Shown one piece after another: positions 7,807 to 15,891 of a DNA stretch of 64,000 nt. Position 1 is the stretch's first letter; every line of letters begins with the position of its first letter. Source of the DNA: Maricurvus nonylphenolicus (GTDB taxonomy: Bacteria; Pseudomonadota; Gammaproteobacteria; Pseudomonadales; Cellvibrionaceae); contig NZ_AP031498.1 of assembly GCF_042854845.1 (NCBI RefSeq), forward strand, positions 2,480,001 through 2,544,000. Direction: 5' to 3'. The notes beneath the pieces are model-generated. The model saw only the letters and a list, made by a program, of their open reading frames with translations, did no database searches and had not been told where the DNA came from. The position numbers and the translations under genes were made by a program.

Positions 7807-8484
7807 TTAACCTAGCGGCAGCACCATAGTGTCACGATCATCAAGTGCCTTGGCCGATTTAAATGCCGGGCGGCTGTAAATACGCGCTAGCCAGGCTTTG
7901 GTGTTGGGATGTGCATCGGTGATATAACCCCGCGCATTGGCGGATTCTATAGGGTAGCTTAATAAGATATCTGCTGTGGTCAGATGGCTGCCGCCAAACC
8001 AATCCTGCTTGGCCAGGGATTGTTCTGCCTGAATTAGCAGTTTCTCCATACGCGGTTTAATAAAGCCATCGCCGGTTCTATTTAACACCGGTCGAATAAT
8101 CAGATTTAGCAGGGCCGGCACGCGTTCCTGAATAATGCGAAAAATACTGTCCATTAACATCAGCGGCATCATCGAGCCCTGGGAGGCATGGAGCCAAAAC
8201 AGGTGTTGGGTTCTATCCGATGAATCGGCTTTGGGGTTGAGCTGATCGTTAGGGTGCCTGTCGAGGATATAGTCAATAATCGCGCCGGTTTCAGCGAGGC
8301 AAATATCACCATCGGTAATGACGGGGGCGGTTCCCAGTGGTGATACAGCCTTATATTCATCGGGTGCCTGATGGGTCACCGGGTCACGATTGTACTTCTT
8401 GAGCTCGTATTTAACGCCCAGCTCTTCTAACAGCCAAAGCACACGAAAAGACTGAGAGTACTCGAGGTGGTGCAGTGTGATCAC
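7807..8484 (-). CDS. Glutathione S-transferase family protein
   Basis: A 225-residue soluble GST. The N-terminal thioredoxin-like domain opens ITLHHLEYSQSFRVLWLLEELGVKYELKKYNRDP, contains the cis-proline segment GTAPVITDGDICLAETGAIIDYIL with the glutamate-serine/threonine-like glutathione site, and is followed by an all-helical C-terminal domain with the N-capping motif LTTADILLSYPIE. The SQSFR run near residue 10 is where the catalytic serine of beta/theta-like GSTs lies. It shares a promoter region with no divergent gene; the HxlR gene lies 76 bases upstream on the same strand. Confidence 0.88.
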   Translation of the reverse strand: MITLHHLEYSQSFRVLWLLEELGVKYELKKYNRDPVTHQAPDEYKAVSPLGTAPVITDGDICLAETGAIIDYILDRHPNDQLNPKADSSDRTQHLFWLHASQGSMMPLMLMDSIFRIIQERVPALLNLIIRPVLNRTGDGFIKPRMEKLLIQAEQSLAKQDWFGGSHLTTADILLSYPIESANARGYITDAHPNTKAWLARIYSRPAFKSAKALDDRDTMVLPLG

Positions 8485-8560
8485 GCGGAACTCCTTTTGC
8501 CGATCGGAGGGAATAATGGATTAGGCTAACCCTAGCACATCTTATTGTCGGTTTTATAGC

Positions 8561-8905
8561 TTAGGTGAAATGCTCAGAAACTTCGCCTTGCAAGGCTTCG
8601 AGTTCATCGAGGATTCGAATAAATTTCTGGCCGAAATCGGTGACATGATACTCAACGCGAGGCGGTAGTTCGTTATATTCACGCTTTTCCAGTATGCCAA
8701 AGTCAACATTTTTCTTCAGGCATTGGTTCAACACTTTTGTACTTAGGCCTTCAACGCTGCGCACCATTTCACCTGGGCGATTGATGTTGTTGGCTAATAG
8801 TTGATACACCGTAAGGGACCATTTACAGCCATAAATGGTTTCGACCATACGTGCACTGCGCTGAGGTGCTGATTTTCGTGAAAATAAAAACTCGTTATTT
8901 TTCAT
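8561..8905 (-). CDS. HxlR family winged-helix transcriptional regulator
   Basis: A 114-residue single-domain regulator. The order fits HxlR (PF01638): a basic start, then KWSLTVYQLLAN, GLSTKVLNQCLKK in the recognition helix region, and the wing ending YHVTDFGQKFIRILDELE. The usual cysteine of redox-sensing members is near the N-terminus (YGCKWSL, about residue 27), so thiol or quinone sensing is possible but unproven. It is divergent from the GST gene at 9014 and upstream of the GST gene at 7807, which makes it a likely local regulator of one or both. Confidence 0.87.
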   Translation of the reverse strand: MKNNEFLFSRKSAPQRSARMVETIYGCKWSLTVYQLLANNINRPGEMVRSVEGLSTKVLNQCLKKNVDFGILEKREYNELPPRVEYHVTDFGQKFIRILDELEALQGEVSEHFT

Positions 8906-8910
8906 AAAGA

Positions 8911-8927
8911 TGTACCAAAAAGTACCT
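8911..8927. promoter_or_regulatory. Candidate HxlR operator, direct GTACC repeat
   Basis: GTACC occurs twice, separated by AAAAA (10-base period), starting six bases before the hxlR-type start codon. One helical turn between repeats on the same face is what a dimeric winged-helix regulator could use. A separate perfect hairpin CGAGGC-GCGT-GCCTCG lies at 8954-8969 in the same divergent spacer. Both are pattern observations only. Confidence 0.35.
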
Positions 8928-9013
8928 ACCTAACCAGTTTGTGCCTACTGTGGCGAGGCGCGTGCCTCGTTTAAGCTGGATTCAGAGAATACACCTAGAC
9001 AGGAATTGGTACT

Positions 9014-9637
9014 ATGAAAATTTATGATGTTGAAGGCTTTCCCAATCCACTCCGCGTACGCGTTGCTTTAGCGGAAAAGGGGGCATTGGAGTCGGTAAGT
9101 TTTATTGCTGTTGATGTATTGGGCGGTGAGCATCGTAGTGCGGCTTTCCTGGCCAAGAACCCTGCAGGTGCGGTGCCTGTACTGGAATTGGATGATGGTA
9201 CCTGTATCGCCGAGTGTTCGGCGATCATTGAATATATTGATCATCAATTTGATGGGCCGTCTTTATTGGGGGAGGAGGCCAGGCAGCGAGCTATAATTCA
9301 TATGCTGCAACGTCGAGCAGAGTTTATGGTGCTGGATGCGGTAGGAGACTACTTTCATCACGCGACTGCGGGTTTGGGGCCAGCGTTGGAAGTTGATCAG
9401 CATAAGCAGTGGGGAGAAAAGCAAAAACATACGGCACTTAATGGTATGTCGTATTTTGACCGTCTCTTAGGTCAACATGAGTATGTTGCGGGAGAGACCT
9501 TCAGTTGTGCAGATATTACTCTTTATGCGGGATTGGCCTTTGCAGAGTACAGCGATATCGAAATCCCTGTAAAGCATAGACACCTGTTGTCATGGCGAGA
9601 GCGTATAGCGAAACGACCAAGTTTGAACCTGGCATAA
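9014..9637 (+). CDS. Glutathione S-transferase family protein
   Basis: A 207-residue GST with an N-terminal thioredoxin fold (MKIYDVEGFPNPLRVRVALAEKG, then the cis-proline segment AGAVPVLELDDGTCIAECSAIIEYID) and a helical C-terminal domain with the capping motif FSCADITLYAGLAFAEYSDI. The N-PLRVR segment corresponds to the catalytic-residue region of many bacterial GSTs. It is transcribed away from the HxlR gene. The cupin gene starts 49 bases after its stop, so the two are probably co-transcribed. Substrate unknown. Confidence 0.87.
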   Translation: MKIYDVEGFPNPLRVRVALAEKGALESVSFIAVDVLGGEHRSAAFLAKNPAGAVPVLELDDGTCIAECSAIIEYIDHQFDGPSLLGEEARQRAIIHMLQRRAEFMVLDAVGDYFHHATAGLGPALEVDQHKQWGEKQKHTALNGMSYFDRLLGQHEYVAGETFSCADITLYAGLAFAEYSDIEIPVKHRHLLSWRERIAKRPSLNLA

Positions 9638-9686
9638 CGTGCAATGTCTGATTGAAGTGCAGAAGGAGAGGGTAAAGGAGAGGATT

Positions 9687-10382
9687 ATGGCAATAAACGC
9701 GGATTTTGCTCAACGGGTCGTAGTGCATAGTGAGCAAATGGATTGGCAGGCATCGCCGATGGCGGGAGTCGCTCGTCGGCCTCTTGATCGGGTGGGTGGA
9801 GAAGTGGCCAGAGCAACTACTATTGTGCGCTACGAACCGGGTAGTCACTTTTCACCACATATCCATCACGGGGGGGAGGAGTTTATAGTTTTAAGCGGCA
9901 CCTTTCAGGATGAGCACGGCGATTACCCCGCGGGAAGCTATATCCGCAACCCTCCATCAACACAGCATACGCCAAGTGCTGAAGATGGCTGTATTATCTT
10001 CGTAAAGTTGTGGCAATTTGAACCCGCGGATCGAACCTCAGTTAACAGACTGATCCACTCACAATTCGCATCCATTTCTGATTACGGCCCCAACATCGTT
10101 AGCCAAAGTTTATTCTCAGATGATGTTGAAAAGGTACAGGTTCTGTTTTGCGAACCCCATTGTCATCTTCAAGTCTTGCCTGATTCTGGTATCGAATTGT
10201 TGGTTCTGGAAGGCTCCTTGGTCGAAGCAGGAGATCACTTGCTGAAACACAGCTGGCTTCGTCTGCCGGTTGGGCAGGGTATGTCCGCCAAGATTGGTGA
10301 GCAGGGTGCCAGGCTTTGGTTAAAAACCGGGCATCTTGGACGGGTGGGCGCTGAAATTCAGCGGGTTCAAGCGTCTCTATAG
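9687..10382 (+). CDS. Cupin domain protein (ChrR-like, two-cupin)
   Basis: A 231-residue protein with two cupin modules. The first (about residues 20-110) has the metal-binding pattern SHFSPHIHHGGEEFIVLSG and continues HGDYPAGSYIRNPP, close to the ChrR/Cupin_7 pattern; the second (120-225) is more degenerate, with HCHLQVLPDSGIELLVLEGSLVEAGDHLL. Cupins with this build often act as metal-dependent sensors, oxygenases or isomerases; which is not clear here. A strong AAAGGAGAGG precedes the ATG at 9687, so the longer GTG frame at 9639 is not used. Confidence 0.82.
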   Translation: MAINADFAQRVVVHSEQMDWQASPMAGVARRPLDRVGGEVARATTIVRYEPGSHFSPHIHHGGEEFIVLSGTFQDEHGDYPAGSYIRNPPSTQHTPSAEDGCIIFVKLWQFEPADRTSVNRLIHSQFASISDYGPNIVSQSLFSDDVEKVQVLFCEPHCHLQVLPDSGIELLVLEGSLVEAGDHLLKHSWLRLPVGQGMSAKIGEQGARLWLKTGHLGRVGAEIQRVQASL

Positions 10383-10596
10383 TCTTTCATTCAAGGTTTC
10401 TCATCTCATTTCTCCTTGTTGATTTTTATCTTTGAGCTCCATTCGGGGCTCGATTTTCCGGCTATCTTTATTTGAGTATTGCAATAAATAAATTGCGTTA
10501 CACAATGTTGGGTGGTATTTTTGAGTGCATTAGCGAAACGCTAAACCTTAGAAATTGCATGAACAGTGGCGGAAAGTACTTAAGGATCAATGAGTT

Positions 10597-11376
10597 ATGA
10601 AAACCAGTTCAGCCTTGCCTGACCGCATAGCGGATTTTTTTGTAGCCAATATAGCTGCTGAGAAGCTCGAACCGGGTACAAAGTTGCCGCCTTATCGTCA
10701 ATTAGCAGAAAGTCTCGATGTAGACCAAACCTCTCTGCGGGTCGCCTTGCGGGTATTAACGCGTATGGGGTTGATCAGCTCAGTACAGGGTTCTGGAATG
10801 AGAGTGAATGATTATCGAAAGGTGGCCGGGCTCGACTTTATCGATAACCTGTATCAAATAGAGGCGCTGGAGCTTGGCAGTGAACTGCTGGGGGAGGCGT
10901 TGGATATATTTATTGATATCACTCCGCGACTGCTTCCCAAGGTATTACCCAATTTGAGTGACGATGCACGCCTGCAATGCCAGGTATTACTCAATCAGTT
11001 GGTGGAAGCTGCCGAAGCGGGAAAGCCGGCGGCAGAACTAGCTTCATTGGATATCTCGGTGTTTGATGTCGTGAACTACGAGCTTCCCAGTTTATTTGCA
11101 CAATTGGCACTCAACAGTTCGGAAGCTCTGCGCCTTGAATTAACAGCAAAGCTCTACGCAAGCGTTGATGCAGTTCAGCATACCCGTGCGTTAAAGGCGA
11201 TATTTATGTCTGGCATGTTGGGGGATATCAATGGCGAGGAAATAGGCCAGCAACTGAAAGCGTTGATAGTGGAGGCACTTGAAAAAATCCGTGGTCATTT
11301 AACGGCTTTACCGGCAAAGCCCACGATAACGCAACCGATTATCCCGGGGGCAACGGTTTATCTTGAAATAGCTTAG
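10597..11376 (+). CDS. GntR family transcriptional regulator
   Basis: A 259-residue regulator with an N-terminal GntR winged helix (residues 5-72: LPDRIADFFVANIAAEKLEPGTKLPPYRQLAESL then TSLRVALRVLTRMGLISSVQGSGMRV). The remaining ~185 residues are helical (about residues 75-240) and resemble FCD or related all-helical effector domains, but I cannot assign a subfamily. It is followed 40 bases later by the long GST-like gene, so it may regulate that gene and itself. The upstream 214 bases (10383-10596) hold no gene. Confidence 0.85.
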   Translation: MKTSSALPDRIADFFVANIAAEKLEPGTKLPPYRQLAESLDVDQTSLRVALRVLTRMGLISSVQGSGMRVNDYRKVAGLDFIDNLYQIEALELGSELLGEALDIFIDITPRLLPKVLPNLSDDARLQCQVLLNQLVEAAEAGKPAAELASLDISVFDVVNYELPSLFAQLALNSSEALRLELTAKLYASVDAVQHTRALKAIFMSGMLGDINGEEIGQQLKALIVEALEKIRGHLTALPAKPTITQPIIPGATVYLEIA

Positions 11377-11416
11377 CTCACATTCTTTACCTTTACATTT
11401 ACCAGAGGAGCCACCA

Positions 11417-12586
11417 ATGACAAGTTCTCAAAGTTCACCACCTAAAGTGTATGGCCTGGCGTTGTCTTATTTTACCGGCAAGCTGGAGGGTTACCTGCGC
11501 TGTAAAGGCATTGATTATACCTCTGTTAATATGGATTACAGAATGTTTGGGGGCTTGATTCCTGAAAAAACAGGTGCTGCTCAAATGCCAGCGGTTGAGC
11601 TGGCGGATGGCCGTTGGATGACAGATACCACAGCCATTATTCAGTGGTTTGAGCAAACGCATACTGATAACCCCATTATCCCGACGGATCCTGTACAGGC
11701 GTTTATTTGTTATCTTATAGAAGATTACGCCGACGAGTGGCTATGGCGTGCGGCAATGCATTACCGTTGGAGTTATGAGCAGGGGCGTACGTTGTTGAGT
11801 ACCCAGATAGTGGATGCAATGCTGGGGACTCTACCGGTCCCAAAAACGATCATGCGTAAAATGATGGCTCGACGTCAGCACACTAACTTCGTAGTAAAAG
11901 ATGGCGTAACCAAAGACACCTGGGATCATGTAGAAAGCGGTTACCTTAAATTGCTGGATATGCTCAACCCCATTTTGGCTGAACGCAATTTCCTTCTCGG
12001 TGATAAACCCAGCTTGGCCGATATCGGATTGTTCGGGCCGTTCTTCCGTCATTTTGGTATAGACCCAACACCAGCTGGGATTATGCGTGAGCGAGCACCA
12101 GCCGTTTATGCCTGGTTGGCTCGAATTTGGGATGGTCGTAATATTAAATCAGACCTTTCGTTTGGGCAGGGTATCCCAGATGATCTAATGCCTTTGCTCG
12201 CGGAAGCTGCTGAAACTCACCTCGAATACTTGTGCGCCAATGCTGAAGCTTATAATGCAGGAGAAAGGCGGTTCGACGTGATTATCCAAGGAATTACTTA
12301 TCGCAATATGATGACCTCACGTTATCGCGTATGGTGTTTGGAAAAACTGCGAGAAAAGTTTGAATTGCTGCCGGTAGCTGCCCAGCAAGATGTCAAAACA
12401 CTGCTGGAAAATAGCGGTGCATGGGAACCGTTATGGCGTATCGAGTCTTTAAATTCAGGTTTTGATAAGGAAGGTCAACTACCTTTTGCTTCAGGTATAG
12501 AAGTGTTCGCCACTGAAGAACGTGATAGGGGAGAGGCGTTTTTTGAACGCATCGTGAACTGGTTTATTCAACCATCATCAAAGTAA
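11417..12586 (+). CDS. Long glutathione S-transferase-like protein (389 aa)
   Basis: The N-terminal 80 residues have the GST thioredoxin-like fold (VYGLALSYFTGKLEGYLRCK then AAQMPAVELADGRWMTDTTAIIQWFEQ). A helical GST C-terminal domain follows with the capping run LGDKPSLADIGLFGPFFRHF near residue 195. About 130 further residues (from residue 255) extend past a normal GST and do not resemble a known domain. GSTs are usually 200-250 residues, so the tail is unusual. An AGAGGAG lies seven bases before the ATG. It is paired with the GntR gene and ends at a GGGGTC palindrome. Confidence 0.82.
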   Translation: MTSSQSSPPKVYGLALSYFTGKLEGYLRCKGIDYTSVNMDYRMFGGLIPEKTGAAQMPAVELADGRWMTDTTAIIQWFEQTHTDNPIIPTDPVQAFICYLIEDYADEWLWRAAMHYRWSYEQGRTLLSTQIVDAMLGTLPVPKTIMRKMMARRQHTNFVVKDGVTKDTWDHVESGYLKLLDMLNPILAERNFLLGDKPSLADIGLFGPFFRHFGIDPTPAGIMRERAPAVYAWLARIWDGRNIKSDLSFGQGIPDDLMPLLAEAAETHLEYLCANAEAYNAGERRFDVIIQGITYRNMMTSRYRVWCLEKLREKFELLPVAAQQDVKTLLENSGAWEPLWRIESLNSGFDKEGQLPFASGIEVFATEERDRGEAFFERIVNWFIQPSSK

Positions 12587-12602
12587 AGCCTGAAACGGTA
12601 TC

Positions 12603-12629
12603 GGGGTCTGACCCTGCGGGTCAGACCCC
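12603..12629. repeat. GGGGTC-type palindrome, copy 1
   Basis: A 27-base inverted repeat: GGGGTCTGACCC, a three-base loop (TGC), then GGGTCAGACCCC. It sits between the stop of the long GST gene and the stop of the AraC gene, a convergent gap. No U-tract follows, so if it ends transcription it does not do so as a classical intrinsic terminator. Confidence 0.85.
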
Positions 12630-12646
12630 ATTTCCCCGTTGTGCTG

Positions 12647-13567
12647 TTATTCATGACTCTGAACTCTTTTAATCAGGTTTAACAGCCCCGCCGTTGATGA
12701 ATAACCCACCAAAGAGTGAATCTTGTCTAAATCATGCCCTAAATACAGCAAATGATTGATAAAGTCATACACCGTATGATCGAGCAGTTTTTGAAAGTTA
12801 ACACCCTCCGACAACAACTTCCTTCTTAACGTCCTGGTAGATACACAAAGATCGCTGGCAATAGTATCTAGGTTAGGTTTGTGCTGCCTGTTGAGGTAAT
12901 TACAGATAAGAATCTTGCACTTGTGCGATAGACTGCCGTTCTCTAATTTATTGTCGATAAAGTTTTTGTAGAAGTTCACTAGCGTTATATAGGTGTTTCT
13001 GTTGTGTGCGCTGCTGATCTGGAAAAAGTCTGCAGTCGGAATGTCTATATGTGTGGTTTGACTAAAATCCTTCGGCAGTGATGCTGCATTTTTCGATTTG
13101 GTTAGCTCTTGGTAGATGTCTTTAATCAGTGATAGACACAGCTTCTCTACAATAGGAGTGTATTGTTGGTAACAGCTATCGGCTTTCGGGGTGATTGTAA
13201 TGGTTTTTGCCTGATCAATGATAAAGTGCACATGTGTTGTGCGATAACCGTAGAGGTTATGGTAGGTAAACACTTCATCCAAGGAGGGGCAGGAAAAATA
13301 GATATAACCCAGGATGCCCAGTGACGATATAGAGACATATTCTTGCAGTGCTTGGACAAGATTACCTGAGTGGGTATATTTTTCGGCGAGTGATAAGGCT
13401 TTTATCAAGGCGCTTATGGGGACAAGGTGAAATTCCAAATCAAAGTGTTCTTCTTTGATATCACAATGCTCACAAAATTCATCCATCGATAATCGATGAG
13501 GCACAAGATAATTGGCAATCATATTCAGAGAATTGATCAGAACGTACTTTTCATTTGAGCTTGTCAT
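12647..13567 (-). CDS. AraC family transcriptional regulator
   Basis: A 306-residue regulator. Residues 1-190 fit the Arabinose_bd-type N-terminal domain (PF12625), with the conserved GILGYIYFSCPSLDEVFTYHNLYG run near residue 95. The C-terminal ~85 residues form the two-HTH AraC domain (LDTIASDLCVSTRTLRRKL, then the second HTH ending HSLVGYSSTAGLLNLIKR). OruR/VirF-like proteins with this build sense small ligands. Divergent from the repeat protein gene at 14249 across a 681-base gap with direct-repeat motifs, which are plausible targets. The N-terminal domain has no obvious ligand identity. Confidence 0.85.
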   Translation of the reverse strand: MTSSNEKYVLINSLNMIANYLVPHRLSMDEFCEHCDIKEEHFDLEFHLVPISALIKALSLAEKYTHSGNLVQALQEYVSISSLGILGYIYFSCPSLDEVFTYHNLYGYRTTHVHFIIDQAKTITITPKADSCYQQYTPIVEKLCLSLIKDIYQELTKSKNAASLPKDFSQTTHIDIPTADFFQISSAHNRNTYITLVNFYKNFIDNKLENGSLSHKCKILICNYLNRQHKPNLDTIASDLCVSTRTLRRKLLSEGVNFQKLLDHTVYDFINHLLYLGHDLDKIHSLVGYSSTAGLLNLIKRVQSHE

Positions 13568-14248
13568 GATTCCCTACTGTTATTCTTATAATTAACGCTT
13601 ATCTGACTTGTTGTTCTTTGAGGCTCCTTTGCGTGTTGTGTGTCGTTTGGCTTTGGTTTTTAAGGGCGAAATAGAATAGCGATGGGCCGCCGCATCAAGT
13701 CGGTATTAATAGAGTATAGATGGCAATCTGAGGGTATGCGGGATTGACCGAATAAACAGGTGTTCTTCGTGCGCTTAATGAGGTAACAGCGTAGCACCGC
13801 AAAATCAGATGCTCCATGGTTGGTAACTTAGTCAATAGCTCGATCAAAAACTCAGTTAATAACTTAGTTAATAACTACAGCGGATGTCATTGCAAATTCT
13901 TATGAAAATCTTATCAATGCAATAACGAAAAGCGGCTTCTAGGCCTACACACTACAACGGCGAGCCAAAATAATGTGGCCATTATAAATAAGGATATGGC
14001 CAGTTTGGGTGAGGCAATAGTTGGCCGTATGACCATAGGTTGCCGGCAATAGTTTGCCGCAAAAAGGGCTAAATATCCTCGTTGGCGGCCAGGAATCCCA
14101 ACCTGTGTGGCCTATACCCGTTTATACGTCTGCTTTATCGATAAGTTGGCGCCTAAATGATTATTTGTCACAGTGGTGGTCTTGCTTTTGCCTATAGCCT
14201 CTATCCCCGTATGACTATGAAGTAGTGGAAAGCAGTTGGAGAATAAGC
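13568..14248. promoter_or_regulatory. Long intergenic region between AraC gene and repeat protein gene
   Basis: A 681-base gap between divergent genes, without a gene I can support. It holds two repeat groups. AACTYAGTYAATARC is seen three times at 13825-13839, 13849-13863 and 13861-13875. GGCAATAGTTKGCCG is seen twice at 14013-14027 and 14044-14058, 31 bases (about three helical turns) apart; the second is itself a near-palindrome, CGGCAA-TAGT-TTGCCG. Such direct repeats suit an AraC-type regulator or another activator of the downstream gene. Function is inferred. Confidence 0.45.
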
Positions 14249-15169
14249 ATGTCGATCAATGGGCCCAATGACAGTTATCAGAGTTTACAGACCTATGGGG
14301 CTTCCACGAGCACAAGCGCGCAAGGGGTAAAAACTGCTCATGTCGATGACCATCCTCAGGCAGTGGATAAGCATGGCCCCCAAACGGCAGATATTAGTGA
14401 TAAGGCCGCACGAGTATTAAAGCTGGAACAAGAACTGGATAACCTTTATGCAAGCGCTGAATTGCCCCCAATAACAGAGCGCCAGCAGCGGGAATTGCAG
14501 GCCATCGATCGTCAGATTATGAGTATCTTCGATGGGGCTGAGTCTAATCCTTTATCCAGCGCAGATATGCGCAAACTTGATGAGCTCTACCAGCAGGCTG
14601 ATGATATTTTGGGGCTACCATCGTTAAGTGCGGAGCAGCAATCAGAGTTTTATTCCCTCAACAGACAAATAGACAGCATTTTCAATAGCAGTTTCGATCC
14701 TGCCCAGCTCGATGAGGAGATTGCTCAATTGGAATCCCTGTTTACACAGCGTGATGAGTTATTGCTGGGGCAGGAATTAACACCAGAAGAAGAGCAGAAG
14801 ATGGTTGCTCTTGAGCAACAGGTAGATAAGTTGTTAGAGGCAGAGAGCGAAGATCTAAATAAGCTACAACAGCTTTATGATGAACTCGATAATTTACTGG
14901 GGCTCCGACCATTAACAGAAGACCAGCAAGCGCAGTTATGGCAGGCTGATCATCAGATGATGTCTCTGTTTAAGCGAGCTGATATTTCCAGTCTGTCGCA
15001 AGGTGAGCAACAGCAATTGCAGGAGCTGTATTTTAGAGCCGACAAGGTAATGGGGCTGGATGCACAAACCACGAAAACTATAGAGCAGATCGATGCGCTA
15101 AATCAGTCCGTTGCAGATCTCTTGCAGACACAGGATAACGCTACTGCCATAAGCGCTTATAATCTCTAG
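14249..15169 (+). CDS. Protein of five ~50-residue helical repeats, unrecognised
   Basis: A 306-residue acidic, glutamine-rich protein with no signal peptide or membrane segment. After a ~50-residue disordered-looking N-terminus (many S, T, Q; ISDKAARV) come five imperfect repeats starting near residues 59, 110, 161, 207 and 257. Their consensus is L-x-x-LY-x-x-x-D-x-LLGL-x-x-L-(T/S)-x-x-QQ-x(5)-L-x-x-Q-x-x-x-LF, a pair of likely amphipathic helices joined by a GL-P/L-L turn. I recognise no family. GGAGAATAAGC precedes the ATG at 14249; a GTG at 14225 is weaker. It is divergent from an AraC regulator. Confidence 0.8.
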   Translation: MSINGPNDSYQSLQTYGASTSTSAQGVKTAHVDDHPQAVDKHGPQTADISDKAARVLKLEQELDNLYASAELPPITERQQRELQAIDRQIMSIFDGAESNPLSSADMRKLDELYQQADDILGLPSLSAEQQSEFYSLNRQIDSIFNSSFDPAQLDEEIAQLESLFTQRDELLLGQELTPEEEQKMVALEQQVDKLLEAESEDLNKLQQLYDELDNLLGLRPLTEDQQAQLWQADHQMMSLFKRADISSLSQGEQQQLQELYFRADKVMGLDAQTTKTIEQIDALNQSVADLLQTQDNATAISAYNL

Positions 15170-15208
15170 TGGGCTTAGGCCAACAGCAGCGAGGCTTGAA
15201 CTGCCACA

Positions 15209-15233
15209 GGGGCTGACCCATTGGGTCAGGCCC
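15209..15233. repeat. GGGGTC-type palindrome, copy 2 (degenerate)
   Basis: A 25-base imperfect inverted repeat, GGGGCTGACCC then ATT then GGGTCAGGCCC, in the convergent gap between the repeat protein gene and the VOC gene. It is shorter than the other copies and has lost bases in both arms, while still pairing. Confidence 0.75.
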
Positions 15234-15263
15234 ATCTCTAGAGTGCCATAACTCGATTATTTT

Positions 15264-15608
15264 TCACTGCACAATTGAAAAACTGTTTCCATTGCAGTCG
15301 ATAACATGGGTCATCATCCCGCCCCAAAATTGCTTTTCAGGCGCACCGGTAAACGCAACGCCGCGGTCTTGTGCTGCGCTGTAATAAGCCTGAATATCCT
15401 CTACTTGCAGGCTGAAGCCCAGAAACCTGCCGCATTCAAATTCGCCTGTTTCTTCGTTCTCAAGCATCAATTGCGAATTATCCAGTTGGTAGCCAATAAA
15501 TCCCTCTTCATGGGATCCAAAAACCTTCGTTAGACCGAGCTTGTCTGTATAAAAGTCTTCTGAGGTTTGCAGGTCTTTACAGGGGATTCTTAACATACAT
15601 ACTTTCAT
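15264..15608 (-). CDS. VOC family protein (glyoxalase/bleomycin resistance fold)
   Basis: A 114-residue single VOC unit (beta-alpha-beta-beta-beta repeated): MKVCMLRIPCKDLQTSEDFYTDKLGL, a central SQLMLENEETGEF, then FSLQVEDIQAYYSAAQDRGVAFTG and the closing GGMMTHVIDCNGNSFSIVQ strand. These bind divalent metals in glyoxalase and dioxygenase members, but a glyoxalase role is not shown; the family covers many activities. Start uncertain between ATG at 15608 and an upstream TTG. Followed on the same strand by nothing; the DUF2164 gene is 30 bases upstream. Confidence 0.83.
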   Translation of the reverse strand: MKVCMLRIPCKDLQTSEDFYTDKLGLTKVFGSHEEGFIGYQLDNSQLMLENEETGEFECGRFLGFSLQVEDIQAYYSAAQDRGVAFTGAPEKQFWGGMMTHVIDCNGNSFSIVQ

Positions 15609-15638
15609 AGCAAATACACTCAACAATAGGGTAGGGGG

Positions 15639-15884
15639 TTATCTACGGAATTCAGTGACTTTTTCCAAATCGTAGATAGACTCGGTAATATCTTCAACAC
15701 GTTTCTCAAGCAGGGCTTGTGCATCGTAAAGTCCGCGGTTATAGAAGTAAGGGCCTATTTCTTCAGCAAAGAAGTCCAATAGGAAATGGGCATCAAACTG
15801 ACCGATTTCGCTTTCCAGTTCTTCTCTGAAGTAGGATTGTATCTTCTTGGTGATTATGTCTTTTTCGTCTTTGGAGAATTCCAT
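15639..15884 (-). CDS. DUF2164 family protein
   Basis: An 81-residue protein, MEFSKDEKDIITKKIQSYF then ELESEIGQFDAHFLLDFFAEEIGPYFYNRGLYDAQALLEK, the typical DUF2164 (PF09932) pattern with the EIGPYFYN(R/Q)GL(Y/A)D motif. Function unknown. The ATG at 15884 is used; the longer frame up to 15965 would run into the GNAT gene, whose stop is at 15892. It and the GNAT gene are spaced seven bases apart and probably share a message. Confidence 0.88.
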   Translation of the reverse strand: MEFSKDEKDIITKKIQSYFREELESEIGQFDAHFLLDFFAEEIGPYFYNRGLYDAQALLEKRVEDITESIYDLEKVTEFRR

Positions 15885-15891
15885 ATCGAAC

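Noticed and set aside
12603..12629. Classical intrinsic terminator for the GGGGTC palindromes
   Set aside because: None of the copies is followed by a T-tract on either strand, so termination by this route is not supported; kept as repeats.
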